This document shows, piece after piece, positions 1 to 12,088 of a stretch of DNA of 64,000 bases. The notes under the pieces are model-generated. The model did no database searches and was not told where the DNA came from. It saw nothing but the letters and a program-made list of their open reading frames with translations. Each line of letters begins with the position of its first letter. The first letter of the stretch is position 1. A program made the position numbers and the translations under genes. The stretch comes from Ciborinia camelliae (taxonomy: Eukaryota > Ascomycota > Leotiomycetes > Helotiales > Sclerotiniaceae): assembly GCA_025890175.1 (NCBI GenBank), contig JANPYM010000006.1, forward strand, positions 430,015 through 494,014, read 5' to 3'.

Positions 1-1104
1 TACGCCGGGGGGTGGGGGGTTTGGGGCGAGGGGGGGGCGCGTGATTTTTCCCGAAGCTAAACGAACCTTCCTTGCTACAAAAATTATCCGACGCGCTTTC
101 TGGGTCCCCATTTATTCGATTCGCTCCTTGATTTGGTTTTGGTTTTGGTATTGGTATTGGTGTGCAAGACTCGAGTGATGTGACACTTGGGTCTTTGGGC
201 TCTGGATTTGTTGTTCTGATTCGGTTGGGTACTTGAGTCTGTGTCGGAGGGAAGGGGGGGAAGGGGGGGACGGGGAAAGTGGGGGAAATTTGAGGATTTG
301 GTGGATTTGTTGTATTTGTATGAAACATCCCAGAGTGTTGAAGATTTGAGAATTTGAGGATTTGAGAAAGGGAGTATTCCGGGATATTAAAGAAGAGTAA
401 GAGGAATAATTTGACTTGGGAGAGAAAAGATTTAGATGGAGAGGTGCTCTCTCTTCAAATACAAATAGGCCGGGGAGATTATCATGATATTTCGATGTTG
501 AATTTCAAGTTCCTTTTTTAAATTGTATGGAGTGGTTTGGGGTTAAATATAAAAGTCCTGGTTTCTGATGATTGGATTGTTGGATTGTTGGATTGTTGGG
601 ATGGGGTTATATGTTATTGGTTTTGTGTTTGGATGGGTAGAATGGGTAGAAAGGGTTGGTATATTTGTTTTTCGCTTATGGAGAGGGGGGTTGAAGCCAC
701 CGTGGTGTGGAAAAGTGGAAAGAGGAAAGAGGCATCGTGAAATTGATGTTGAGGGATTGGAAACGATACAAATTCGGGGAATCTTTAGAGATAAGAGCAG
801 GAAAGTATAGGCAGGGGCAAGATAATATACTCATTCCTCGGATCGAAATATTAGTAGAGTATTAATCATATTCAAGCTATTGAAATAATCTGGAAACTTT
901 GGATAGCTTTTCTTATGAAAAGTTTTCGAACTCTGTCGAGTTATTTGCGGATTTCCTCACCTGTTTCATAAATTATTCATCAACAAATCCATTCTTAGAG
1001 CAAGCAGTAAGGCAAATCGCATAGAACTGTCATTGTGTACTCGACCAGAGGATTCTACCTATACCTATCTCCATTCTCCATTCTCCACTCGCAATGTATG
1101 ACTG
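1..1104. other. Gene-free, G-rich low-complexity DNA
   Basis: The first 300 bases contain several runs of five to eight G and T/G-rich stretches, then AT-rich DNA. Open frames on the plus strand are low-complexity and lack splice logic or recognisable domains. I see no gene. The minus-strand protease gene ends at 1105, so part of this stretch is its 3' region. Confidence 0.6.
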
Positions 1105-4100
1105 TCAGATATTTCTGCATAAGTCATTCCCGAGATTGGCAATGAGATCAATCATTTCGTCCACGCTACCATTCTGGTTTTCCTTGGTGTACTTTCCAAA
1201 CATTTTCCAAACTTCAATGTACTTGTTGTTGCTCTCTGGAGTCGTGCCAATATTCCGGAAAGCCCGATGCATCCCCTCGTACTCTTTGAGTTTCCCGAAG
1301 GCATTTGTGATTCTTTTCTTATCTGAATCCTTTCCGGCTCGAAGTAAACTGATCTGAACACAATACAGTATAAGCGCAGCAAGTCCCGTTGCGAGCGCAG
1401 TAGCGACAGAAGAACCGGTCTGGTAGTTGACCTTCTTGTCCACATCTTCTGTCTCCACATTGCTACCGGGAAATGTGAAGTCTAAACTTGTAGGATTGCC
1501 AACCCTAGGGTCCACAATACCTTCAGCGGTAGCAGCTCCAATCCGAAATATCCTGTCCTTGGCTCCCACGTAAGGAAAGCTTGTGTCCTCGATTGGTCCC
1601 CCATCACTGGCAGAACAAAACATGAGGATCTTTTCACCGCGAGCTTCGGAGATCGCAGACTCGAGAAACGTTTTGGTTTTACTGTCCTCTGGAGGTGGTA
1701 TAGTCCAAGACATGGATATGATGTGCACTTTCTTGGCGACTGCCTCACGAATAGCCTATAAAAATATTAGCGCTGTTTCGGCCGAGATAATACAACTTAC
1801 TTGCGCGGCACTCCAAGGTGTAATCTGACGCTCCCCACCCTTGGTTGAATAGTCATCCAGCTTCAACACATGAAGCTGGGCTCTTGGGCAAATCCGATAG
1901 ATTTGACTCGCCATTGCTGGCCCATGGCCTCCACTAGAATTATAATAAGGATTAACATTTTCGTTTATAGTAGAAAAGCTTTTTCCTCCACTATGCTTAT
2001 ACATCAGCCTAGTAATATCGATGCCATAATCAATGAGTGCTACCCTAATGGGTTCCTCTAGTGATATGGCACGCTGATTGACGGACGAGAAGTTGATTTC
2101 CGCTTCTAGAAGAAGCGACCTAAACTTATCCATGCAATCGATCCACTCGTGTTGTGATGGTCTGGTAGGGATTATTTTGGTCGCTATCGTGCCCGAGGTC
2201 TTATTTCGGCGTGGTTTCTCTAGTTCGCAGACAATTTTAATTCTTTTAACTTTGTCTTTGCACATCCTATTCATTTGCATTTCGAATAAATTCATATCAG
2301 CTTTTGTACGATTGTAAGAGTTTAAGTAATTCTGTAACTCTCTGTTAGCAATAAGATATTTTGTATCTTCAAGGAGAGAACTTTACCGGTTGCGTGTGAA
2401 TATGCACTTCTTCTAATTGCTGAAGCTGCTTGAGTCCGCCTTCATCACTCCAGCCTCGAAGCACAGAGTTATTACCGCTCCAATAAAGGTGTACAACTCG
2501 TACTGCTGGAGCAACAGTCTCTATGACGCCGGTAGAAATATCTATTTTCTGCCAGTCCCACCTCTCAACGCCAAACCCTCGCATTGCCTTTTCGATGCTT
2601 TCGTCACTATGAGCTGGACTATTCAGGTCGTTGACCGTTATACTCAGAATTGTCCTGACTTTCATTTCTTCTCGCAACCATTCGAATACGGATTCAAGAT
2701 TAGAGCGTCCTTTACTTGAAAATTCTGATGAGATCCGAGTCTTCCCACTATTTGCCTGAGATTTAGATCCTTGAATAGTGAAACTGGCAGGAACTGTCAC
2801 TCGTTGGAGGACGTCATCAAACTTCTCGTTTTCAAAAAAACTTTCAAGCTGTTCACTAGTCATTTCTATGTTCTCATAAACCCCAAGGTCGAAAAATATC
2901 TGCAATTCTAATAGGCACAGTGTTAGCAGTTTGTGTCAAACCATCAGTTATTGAGATGCGTGAATCTTTCGGAAATGAGGGATTGGCCCCGTGAAATTTA
3001 TTTCAGACAACACTTACCATTTCCTATTCTTGGGGGTCTCCCGTGGATTATTGAATACGCAACATCATGGCTACGTGTTCGTAAGTAGTGTAGCTTCAGG
3101 AACATCTTAATACCCTGGACGGACTCTTTCGTTCTCTTGGGGCCCGGGCTCTTCTGGTGTCTCGATTGTTTCATCTCAGGCTTCATCTTCGATATATCTT
3201 CTTCCTTTGAAAAGCTCTGGGTGTTGGAGCGAACTGGAGGCTTTGCTACCAAATCTGCATCGCTTCTGGGGTTGAGGGGCTCAAAAGCAGTCAAGATTGG
3301 GGGGGTGCTCCTTTTGGATGCGCTTTTATTATGGACAGCTGTGAGACTACTGCCATTCTCGCCGGCCCTTTTTGGCTTATCTTCTCTTTCTGCTTTCTCT
3401 CTCTGACGATTGGAGGTAGTGGATACATGATAAGAATAAGGTGACATTTTGTCATAGTTGTACATTAGGTTCTTGCTGAGATCATCCAATTCTTCCGTCG
3501 CCTGAATTTCTGAGTCGCACTTTTTCATAATTTCTTGGATCACTTGGAGCTGGTTCGTTTTGCAATGTTTATATTCAACAGCGAGATGTAGCGGCGTATT
3601 ACCTTTGTCGTCTTTGGCGCTGAGAGTTTTGGGCCCTGCTCGCTCCACAAGCGACATAAGGAATGGCACTTCATTCTCGACAGCTATATGGAGACAGTTC
3701 TTCTGCTGATGATTTTTTATCGAGAGGATGCTGTCAATATCCTCGGCCGATTGTGCCTGGCAAATAGAATCTACCAGTTCAGCTTTCTTATTCTTAATGG
3801 CATCGTGCAATGGGGTAGATCCACCATTGTCCTGCACACCCAGCAGATTTTCGCGATGCCGTACTAAAAAGCCAACTAATTGCGATAGCTTCTCTTTCTC
3901 TAACGTCAGCTTGTTGTTCAACTCTCCGGTTGCCAGTAAATGTAATGCAGTTGGGTATTTGCTGTCTATGCCGGTGTTTTGCCTCGTGAGGAGATCGATC
4001 AGGTTCCCAATGGGCTTGCCGCCGCGCTTGTAATTGTTGAACTGCTCATACCGAGTAAAATCTTTACTCTCGAGAAGCAGTTTGATCCACTCCTCATTCT

Positions 4101-4287
4101 TTTTCAAGTTGAGGGCTTCAACTACCTCCTCTAATAACTTTGAAACCGGTACGTCGCTCAAGCTTGTCCCTTCTTCCTCATCACTGCTATCACTGCTACT
4201 TTGAGCACCAAAGCGTTCTTCATAGGTATCATCACTGCTACTTTGAGAACCAACGCGTTCTTGTGGAGGGCAATTCGAGGAGCTCAT
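1105..4287 (-). CDS. Ankyrin-repeat subtilisin-like (S8) serine protease, HET-Q2-like
   Basis: Four exons (4287-3018, 2907-2387, 2331-1801, 1755-1105) join in frame to 990 residues. Introns start gtaagt or gtaaag and end ag. The N-terminus is acidic and Ser-rich. About residues 105-255 hold ankyrin-like units (TALHLLA, STPLHDAIKNK, NCLHIAVENE, NTPLHLAVEY). A basic linker follows, then a conserved module with HLYWSGNNSVLRGW. Residues about 690-910 form an S8 fold: Asp698 in VALIDYGID, His733 in GGHGPAMA and Ser890 in TGSSVATA, so the triad is complete. The oxyanion-hole Asn of classical subtilases is replaced (SASDGG). No signal peptide is seen, so it is probably cytoplasmic. In fungi, S8 proteases of this kind occur as NLR effector domains and as HET-Q2, which activates a neighbouring gasdermin-like protein by cleavage. 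The divergent neighbour at 4571 is the obvious candidate substrate (inference). Confidence 0.85.
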
Positions 4288-4570
4288 TGTGTATACTCAG
4301 ACTTGCGTACATTAATCTTTGTTATGGGCAATTTTGAAGGTCAAGATAAAAGCCTGTGATGCTTCAAGACAACAACACATTGGCTCATCACGAGGTACCA
4401 TTAAACAAATAGAAGCCCCCAGGTAGTCACCCGTGTCACCTGTATCCATGCATGGTATGGATTCCTAGCTTAGCGACTGCTGATTGGAAATCCATTCAAT
4501 ATTGGAGGCCAGCTGAAAGGGTGAACAGTCGGAAATAAAATCATTTTTCGACAGCATCGAGACAACAATA
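4288..4570. promoter_or_regulatory. Shared divergent promoter region
   Basis: These 283 bases separate the start codons of the protease (minus) and the beta-rich protein (plus). Both promoters must lie here or overlap, which favours co-expression. I could not pick out a specific factor site. Confidence 0.5.
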
Positions 4571-5476
4571 ATGATGAGTGATTCTTCGGACAATTTCAAA
4601 GTTGTGATGCCTTGCCAGCTACCAGGAAATGTCACTGGCCTTGACGAGACCTCTTTTAGCATCGATTTAGTTCATTGTGGAGAGCAAGACAGTGGATACC
4701 GCACACGAAATGACCCTAAAAATCAATTTCAACGTGGAACTGTTACTCACCGTGAGAAAGGGGTTTTTGTCCAGTGCATCTCCCGGGAAGTCATTCACGG
4801 GCTCGTTGATTCCAATTCCAATAAACCAGCAAGTCTACTTGTATATGACTTCTACTTCGACGCTATGGGACGCACCCGTCGCATACTATCAGCCGACATT
4901 ACTTTCATCTTCAGCAGCACTGACGAGGAAGGGAAAGCGCCTCAAGTAAAACAGATTGCCCCCTTCAGAAAACATCTTTGTATGTTCACAACACAGGATG
5001 AGTCAACCACTGAGGGTGGAGAGGTCAACGCGAGCGCAGGGTACTTGGGAGCAAATGTGGGGATCACTAGCAAGAAGGAGAAAACAGTCTCCAGGACCGC
5101 AAGGGATGCAGCATCTGTCACGGGTTTCATGAAGTCTAACACATATGGCACCGCCAATATTGGGGCAAGATGGTATATTGAGGAAAACAGCACAGAGAAA
5201 AAGGGTATACCGCACTCTCTTCGAATTGCCCTTCTGCTTCACCGAGAAGACCAAGCCAATTTTCAATGTCTGGCAACCATCAATGTCAGAGCCGACTGGA
5301 AAACCGAATTGAGAAGGTTTATTGGGTATTCAGAGGACGAAGATGATCCAATTCTATTTGACACTAGTCTTCCCCCAACAAGCACCCTACACGACATCCA
5401 AAATCTAGGGGCAGTCAACTTGGAGAAGATATTTGACATCACTGCGTATGTCAAATTTGAAAGCTCTGTGAAATAA
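4571..5476 (+). CDS. Uncharacterised beta-rich protein paired with the S8 protease
   Basis: Single-exon frame of 301 residues with ATG-ATG at the start. I do not recognise a named family with certainty. It has no signal peptide and no classical hydrophobic helix. Predicted strands are frequent (FYFDAMGRTRR, ILSADITFIFSS). Residues 149-183 are rich in Gly, Ser and Ala with alternating small and hydrophobic positions (AGYLGANVGI) and then Lys/Arg; this pattern is seen in membrane-inserting beta-hairpins of pore formers. A compact motif, WYIEENSTEKKGIP followed by RIALLLHRED, lies at 201-226. An acidic loop and a polar C-terminal tail of about 50 residues end the protein. Size and position opposite an S8 protease match fungal gasdermin-like HET-Q1 proteins, which carry a short inhibitory tail. 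That link is inference; it could equally be an unrelated protease partner. Confidence 0.75.
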   Translation: MMSDSSDNFKVVMPCQLPGNVTGLDETSFSIDLVHCGEQDSGYRTRNDPKNQFQRGTVTHREKGVFVQCISREVIHGLVDSNSNKPASLLVYDFYFDAMGRTRRILSADITFIFSSTDEEGKAPQVKQIAPFRKHLCMFTTQDESTTEGGEVNASAGYLGANVGITSKKEKTVSRTARDAASVTGFMKSNTYGTANIGARWYIEENSTEKKGIPHSLRIALLLHREDQANFQCLATINVRADWKTELRRFIGYSEDEDDPILFDTSLPPTSTLHDIQNLGAVNLEKIFDITAYVKFESSVK

Positions 5477-5614
5477 AGTGAGGCTGGTGGTAAATCAATG
5501 CTGGATCGGGTGCTGCATCGGGATTTGGGCTGAAATGATGTTGCATAAAATATTGGATTGTTGCAGAAATTTCAAGGAAGATTTTGACCATGTGTATAAT
5601 TTGTTGATACTTTA

Positions 5615-5971
5615 CGGTCGGCCATGTATAAGGTTAGTGTCACATCACTTTTATTACTTTTATTAGATTTTTATTTATATAAAATATCAATCGTATTAAA
5701 ATTAGTTTTTAAACAAAAAACAAATGAGCCAATTAGATTGATTTGAATTTATATAATTCATACGATTTATACGATTTATACGAACTATATAAATCGTTTA
5801 TAGATTTCAAATCAATCTAATTGGCTCATTTGTTTTTTGTTTAAAAACTAATTTTAATACGATTGATATTTTATATAAATAAAAATTTAATAAAAGTAAT
5901 AAAAGCGAATAATAAAAAAGCAATAAAAGTAATAAAAGCAATATGAGACTAACCTACTACATGGCCGACCA
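5615..5971. mobile_element. Palindromic MITE with TA target duplication
   Basis: Ends match as inverted repeats (GGTCGGCCATGTA at the left, complement at the right) and are flanked by TA at 5613-5614 and 5972-5973. This fits a Tc1/mariner-type non-autonomous element. Inside, 5651-5747 and 5806-5902 are about 97-bp inverted arms with a single mismatch seen, around a 58-nt AT-rich loop carrying repeated ACGATTTAT. It has no coding capacity. A transcript would fold into one long hairpin. Confidence 0.85.
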
Positions 5972-6345
5972 TAATACTTGATTGATTGATTTTTCTCAGG
6001 GTTGGGTAATAGGAAGGAGGATGACGGAACGGCCTGGAAACCAAACTCATCTGTTGGAAAGCAGTGAATTAGGCTTACAAATACACTGTGATTAATACTA
6101 GCACCTTAGCTGTAGCTTCAATTAATCAACCTGATCCTCTACAACATATTATATTTTCACATCATCTCACCCTATGATCAATTTTTTGTTTGATAACCGC
6201 CTCATCACTGCTTAAAGAGATAAATATTCAATAAGTAGCTTAATGAGGTTGGGGGCCGCAGCCTGATCAGTTGTTCGTCCATCAATCCACAGTTAATAAT
6301 TCAAGTCCAATCTCGCCTTCAAATTAACCCTCCATCTACTACAAA

Positions 6346-9300
6346 ATGTCCCATGAATCATATTCAAACATCAAGCCTGAGCCAAGCACCTCACCGTCGG
6401 CTGATAGAGCCGATGATCCATTAATTGACGAGGAAATGCAATCAGGCTTCCCAAGCTCTAAAGACGAGAGCTTGACAGTAGTTTTAAATACTGGGGATTC
6501 GAGCTCGACCACAGGAACAGTTAATATTGAGTGAGAATTATTGCCTGAATCAAATACATGGAAATACTGACAAGTGATTGAACTGTAGCTTTGTAGTCAT
6601 CCATGGACTCTTCGGCAGGGAGTTGAATAGAGATAAATGGTTTGATTGCGGACCCGATAGTTGGCTCACCCAGTATGCCAACTCTCTGGAATCTAGCTCC
6701 AGGATCATGGAGTTTACATATAATGCGAGTGTTATCATCGATGGAGACTTGGAAGAGACCATGTCTGGAATTCGTCTGGTTGCATTGAGTTTGTTAAGCA
6801 AGCTCAAGGACTTGAGGAAGAATGAACTTGTAAGAAAAGCCCACAATATTCCGCTTGTGAAATTTTATGACAATTGATGAATTCTAGACTCGAGCCATCA
6901 TGTTCCTTGGTTGTGGCATGGGCGGAGTAATAGTTAAAGATGTAAGATCCTTCAGAGAATTCCACCAATGCAATAACTCACAAGTTGTCATAGGCTTTGG
7001 TAGCTGCTTCCAGTGGTACGGGTGATTGGTATGATATTCTCGACCATAGCCGAGTCCTAGTAATGATATGACACCATCTCTTTATCTATGATACCGTCCA
7101 ACTAACTTGATAAGTTATTCTCCGACTGTCCTCACAAGAGTCAGGACCAAAACCGACTAGAGAACACTCTGGGTTACACTCTTTTCACAAGATCAACAGA
7201 TTCCATCAAAAGCTCTAGCCCACTGATTCCCACAGGGGCGTTGATATCAAAGCTCGCTTCTGAAGTTATGGAGGTCAACTCATCGTTTATCTCCTCTAAG
7301 CTTCACCTCCGAAGCCATCTCATAAGTGTTTACGAGGAAATAAAGACAGCAGATAATGTTGATAATCATGTAAGCATCTTTTTATTGTTTTTTGTCTATT
7401 ATTTGGCCAACTTGGTTGTTAAAGCACCAGAATAATATCAAACGATCATCACAGCTCCAATTCGCCTGGTATTTGGGTATAAAAATACTTAATGCCGGGT
7501 TGAGTGTTGAGTGTTGGAGATACTAATGAAACAATGTCGGCCTTATAAAGTTATCTCTTTGACGTGCAGTAACAGATTTTCACTTTTGTTATAATCTAGG
7601 GTCATATCTGACCCAAACGTTCTTGAGCCTGTGTGGCTAACATACAGTAGCTTCAGAGTTTCTACAATTATACTATAGGAGTACCATTCGAAAGACGCTT
7701 GGCAAGGTCCGAGGAAGATGCTCATAAGAACAACATCTTAGATCACCTTCGTGGCCTACAGGAAGGTAAGCGAATTTTCTCAAAAATAACTATTAATAGT
7801 TTGTATATTAATTATCTTCTCAAGACGTGATGCCTCCTCAAAAACCTGGACTATGCCACGAGCGCCTTCTTTTGTCGTTGGCAGCACCATTACGACCACT
7901 AGTTACACCTTTCAACGAGACTTGGTGGTTCAAAGATCATATGAAATATGAACAATTGCTTGATTCCACAGGGCCACAAATTTTATACTTGCACGGCAAT
8001 GCAGAAGTTGAAATTCAGAAAGCGGCAGAACAAGTATTCTACCACCTTGAAAAAGTGCAGAGAACACGAAACAAAAAGATTCCAGTACTCTTCTTTGAGT
8101 TTGACTCTTGGGATATCCGCCGCTGCACTCTGTCTCACATGCTGACCACATTCATTACCCAATTAATATGTCACTACCCAAATCCGAAGGGAAGGATTCA
8201 ATATATGAGTGATCGGATTGAGCAAGAGCGTGGTTGGACCCTCCATGATCTAATAAGTTGGTTTACGCTTCTTAAAGGGGAGAATCCAGTGATTGTGATT
8301 AGCCGTTTCGACGAATGTGATATAAAATCTCGCAAAGTGTTGTTAGACCTGATATCATACACCGCTCGGATGAGTGAGCGGACTTGGAAGATTATTGTTA
8401 CGGGTAACACATCCAAAGTACTACAAGAAGAATTGCGGGATTGGTCAGAAGTTGATATCGTTGCGCAGTCTCCAGAGGGTAATGCAGAAAACGCGCATTC
8501 GCAAGATTCTCTTACGCATAGAGAGAATTTGCTACTGCACAAAGATTTGTTGTGTCTTCCTGGACTGAGCGACCACGATCGTTCTATAATAGTGAAGCAC
8601 CTAGTGGCAAGGAGAATTTTACCACCAAAGACCCCCTTATGGCAAATTTTGGCATCATTAAACGTTAAAGATGGCGAAGGGGTTTTAGAATCGACACTGG
8701 ACAGTTATTTTCGGTGTATACCAGATCAACGCGTTGCAAAATGCGCACTGATGTGGCTTCTTCACTCGAAGAGACCAATGACCAAAAGGGAACTCGGCGA
8801 GATTATGTTTCTCGAGAGCGAAGATAATCATAGGAATCAGGGAACTCCCTCGCCAACACAAGTCGAGAGCTTCGCCGTGAAGTTGGAGCTGTGGTTTGCA
8901 GGATTTATCGAAGTCGAAAACCATGAGATTTACATACAACATGGCAGATTGAGAGAAATCTTCCGACACAATGAGAGAGAGGATTCGAATAATTATTGGT
9001 GGAACGAGGCTTCAGTGGCTGCGCATTTCAAAATGGCAAAATCATGCTTAGAATACCTCTCACGACCGGACATCAAAAATACACAGGCCAACTTGAAAAT
9101 CCCCAATGGCACAATCAGTGAGCAGAATTCACAACGCGGTTGGGGCAACCTCTTATCATATGCTGTGCAGTATTGGTTTCAACACTTCCAAGCCGCAGAA
9201 GGTCCAGAAAACAATCACCGGGAGACACTGGTGAAGATACTTCAGGACATTGACCTCGAAAGTTGGTCGAGGATGTTTTGGGGGTTAGCAAATCCAATAA

Positions 9301-12088
9301 CAAGGAGTCGGGATCCTTGGAAATCAGCATTTCCAATTTTTGCCGCCCAGGGCGAAATCGATCTGGTCAAAAGCAAAAATGATGAAGACTTTGGCGCAGG
9401 GTTGATCGAAGCATGTTTAAATGGCAGAGAGTCCACGGTTCAGAGAATGCTGGATGTTCATGAGTTCCCAGCGTCTGTCCTGCTAGATGCGGTTCAATCA
9501 TCTGCTGCAGGAGGACATGAGCAGTTGGCAATTAATCTCATAGGTCGTCTACCGAGTGAAACTAAATTGAATATTCAGCAATGGGGGCCAAGTATTCTTT
9601 GGAGATCAGCCAGAATAAATCTTCATTATTTAGCGGACACTGTACTCAGTATGGGATGCCCGCCTGATTCTGAGGTCAATTATGGCGACAAATGGAAGAT
9701 TTCACCTTTATCTCAATGTTCATGGAATGGCCACTTGGAAACAATCAAAGTTCTCGTAAAACACAAAGCGAACGTGGAGTTCCCAGGCTTCTTGAACAGA
9801 ACCCCTATAGGATATGCAGCTTTACTGGATCATGCCGATATAATTGCTTTTCTAGCAACACATGCTAAGGCTAAAATAGATAGTAGCGATATAGACGACC
9901 AGAGACCAATACACATTTCTTGTATTTTTGGAAGTCCGAAAGCTACGATGGAATTGCTGCGACTCGGAGCAAACATCAATCCAAGTGATCATCATAAACC
10001 ATCTCCCCTCACGACCGCAGTCAGCCACGACAACGAAGAAATCGTAAAACTGCTGCTCGATCGTCGCTGGCATGCAGACGTCAATATAAAAAATGAGAAT
10101 GGGCAGACAGCCCTTCATATAGCTATATGCAAAGGAAACGCTGCATTGGTTCGTCTTCTACTAGATAATAACTGCGACCCGAATGAGGTGATGGATAGTG
10201 GATTTACGGATTTACACGCCGCAAGCACTAAACCTGAGATTTTGAAAATGCTAGTCGAGCATGTTAGTGATCTTGAAGTGCGATCCCCTCAAAATGCCAC
10301 AGCACTCATGATTGCAGCAGCTTTTGATGAAGAGTCTGCCAGGATTTTAATCGAGCATAAAGCTGACGTCAACGCCAAAGTTCCGCTCGGCAATGTGGGC
10401 TGGGAGGGATGGACACCTGTATTCTTCGCCGCCGATAACAACAAACCAGCCACTGTTACTTTGCTAGCCGAGGCCGGCGCAGATTTAAAGCATAAGGATA
10501 AAGATGGTAATTGTCCGCTACACTTGGCGGTTCACGGCGATGCTCTGAGTGCTTTACTGGAGTTCCACACAAAGATAGACCTGAACCAACCAAACAACCA
10601 AGGTGACACGCCCTTACATTTAATGGAAAATCTCACAATGAGAAATGTACAATACCTTGTTCGAGGAGGTGCAGAAGTCAATATTCAGACAGATGGCGGA
10701 TGTACACCGCTACAGTATGCGGTAAAAAACAACAAAAGCAACCCCATGGACATTGTATCTTTTCTGCTTGAACACGGTGCCGACCCAAATCTATCGGGGA
10801 CCGAACCAGGCAAAGATGATCCACCTCTTCACTGGGCATGCCACAACCTATCACTAAAGCTTGCCGAATTACTGGTGAAGGCTGGTGCTGATCTTAATAT
10901 GTCCTCGTTTGGCCTTTTCGGAACGCCAATAATAGCAACATGCTTGAAATTTTCTGAAAATACAGAGTCAGAAGCCGAAAATGCGGAAACTCTCCTACGT
11001 TACCTCATTGAGAAAGGTGCTGACGTTAAGGGAACAAAGAGCCGCTGGGGTAGCGCATTAAGTGTGGCTTTGATGTTTATGAAACCAAAAATAGTCCACC
11101 TACTTCTAGAGGAAGGAGCGTTGGTACATAGGGAGGATTCTTGCGGCAGATTACCAATTCACTTGGCTGCTATTCACGGTGGCGAGAATCTAGACATCAT
11201 CATTGAAGCAGGCGGTGATATCAGAGCGCGAGATAAGCTCGGTCGCACAGTACTTCACTATGCTTCTCAAGCCGGCCGTTCTAGAGCCGTCAAGAAATTG
11301 TTAGAATTTGTGGGGCACGAAATGGTGGACGAAGAGGATATTGACGGATGGACCCCTCTATGTTGGGCAGTACGGGGCACAGGGAACATGATAGAAAAAT
11401 CGCGCGCTGGTGAAGCTGCGGATGAAATCGAAACCATTAGAATCTTAATAGATCGCGGTGCAAACCGATTTGCTCAATGCCGCGTTGGACAGCAGCACTG
11501 GTCGCCACTTCAGATTGCTAATTATAGAGGGGCCGATGAGAATGTTCTCGCTCTCCTCAAGGCTCCTAATGAGATACCGCCATCAGAAAATGTTGAACAT
11601 TTCGGGGTAAATCTCTCCAAAAGAGCCTTTTTCTGGAGCAGACGGGTCTGCGGTGGGTGCTTATGGGTAAGTTCCCCACACGCCCCTTTCAAGGCATTAT
11701 CTGGGGGATAAACCTTTGTTTCAACTCAATAGACATAAAAACTTGATTATTCTAGCATGGGTAATTGCCATATGGTTCACTGACGTTAAGTTAGGAGATA
11801 TGGGGCTTGTACTACTCATGCAATGTGTGTTACAGCTTCCTATTTTGTACAAAATGCTACCACCATCGAGGTATTCTACACGCCGAATTTCCCCACCACA
11901 CATTCGAGGAACACGGCCCCGAATTTGAGGATGATGGCTCAACAGAAGATCGCGGGCCGGCGAAGGATGATGATAACAGTTCAATCAACTCATCTGTCAC
12001 CTCCAGCACTGATTCGGAGCCCGAGGAAATCCTAGAGATGATGAGCCCGAGGAAAATCCTAGAGATTATGAGCCCGAGGAACTCGTAG
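6346..12088 (+). CDS. NLR-like receptor: alpha/beta hydrolase, NACHT-like, ankyrins, ZZ finger
   Basis: Exons placed with matching phases: 6346-6530, 6589-6829, 6888-6941, 6994-7059, 7115-7369, probably 7651-7765, 7825-11666 and 11795-12088. The stretch 7370-7650 may hide one more short exon. Domain order is as follows. A short disordered N-terminus comes first. Next is a lipase-like alpha/beta hydrolase (FVVIHGLFG; GCGMGGVIVKDAL, where the nucleophile Ser of GxSxG is Gly). Then a STAND/NACHT-like unit starts at ILYLHGNAEVEI with no Walker A GKS/T, but VIVISRFDECD keeps the Walker B-like DECD. About 15-20 ankyrin repeats follow. At the C-terminus is a ZZ-type zinc finger (CGGC, YSCNVC, FCTKCYHH), completed only after splicing of 11667-11794. 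Fungal proteins of this build are thought to work in non-self recognition and programmed cell death. Loss of both catalytic signatures suggests a sensor or scaffold (inference). The acidic tail breaks frame near 12029. Confidence 0.8.
12017..12085 (+). repeat. 26/27-bp tandem repeat in the NLR tail
   Basis: Three head-to-tail units begin with GAGCCCGAGG at 12017, 12043 and 12070. Unit 1 has AAA where unit 2 has AAAA, so it is 26 rather than 27 bases and shifts the frame. After the shift the other frame stays open to TAG at 12157-12159 and is strongly acidic, which suggests the longer tail was the original end. Confidence 0.75.

Noticed and set aside
1..60. G-rich window start as a telomere
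   Set aside because: No TTAGGG array is present; only irregular G runs.
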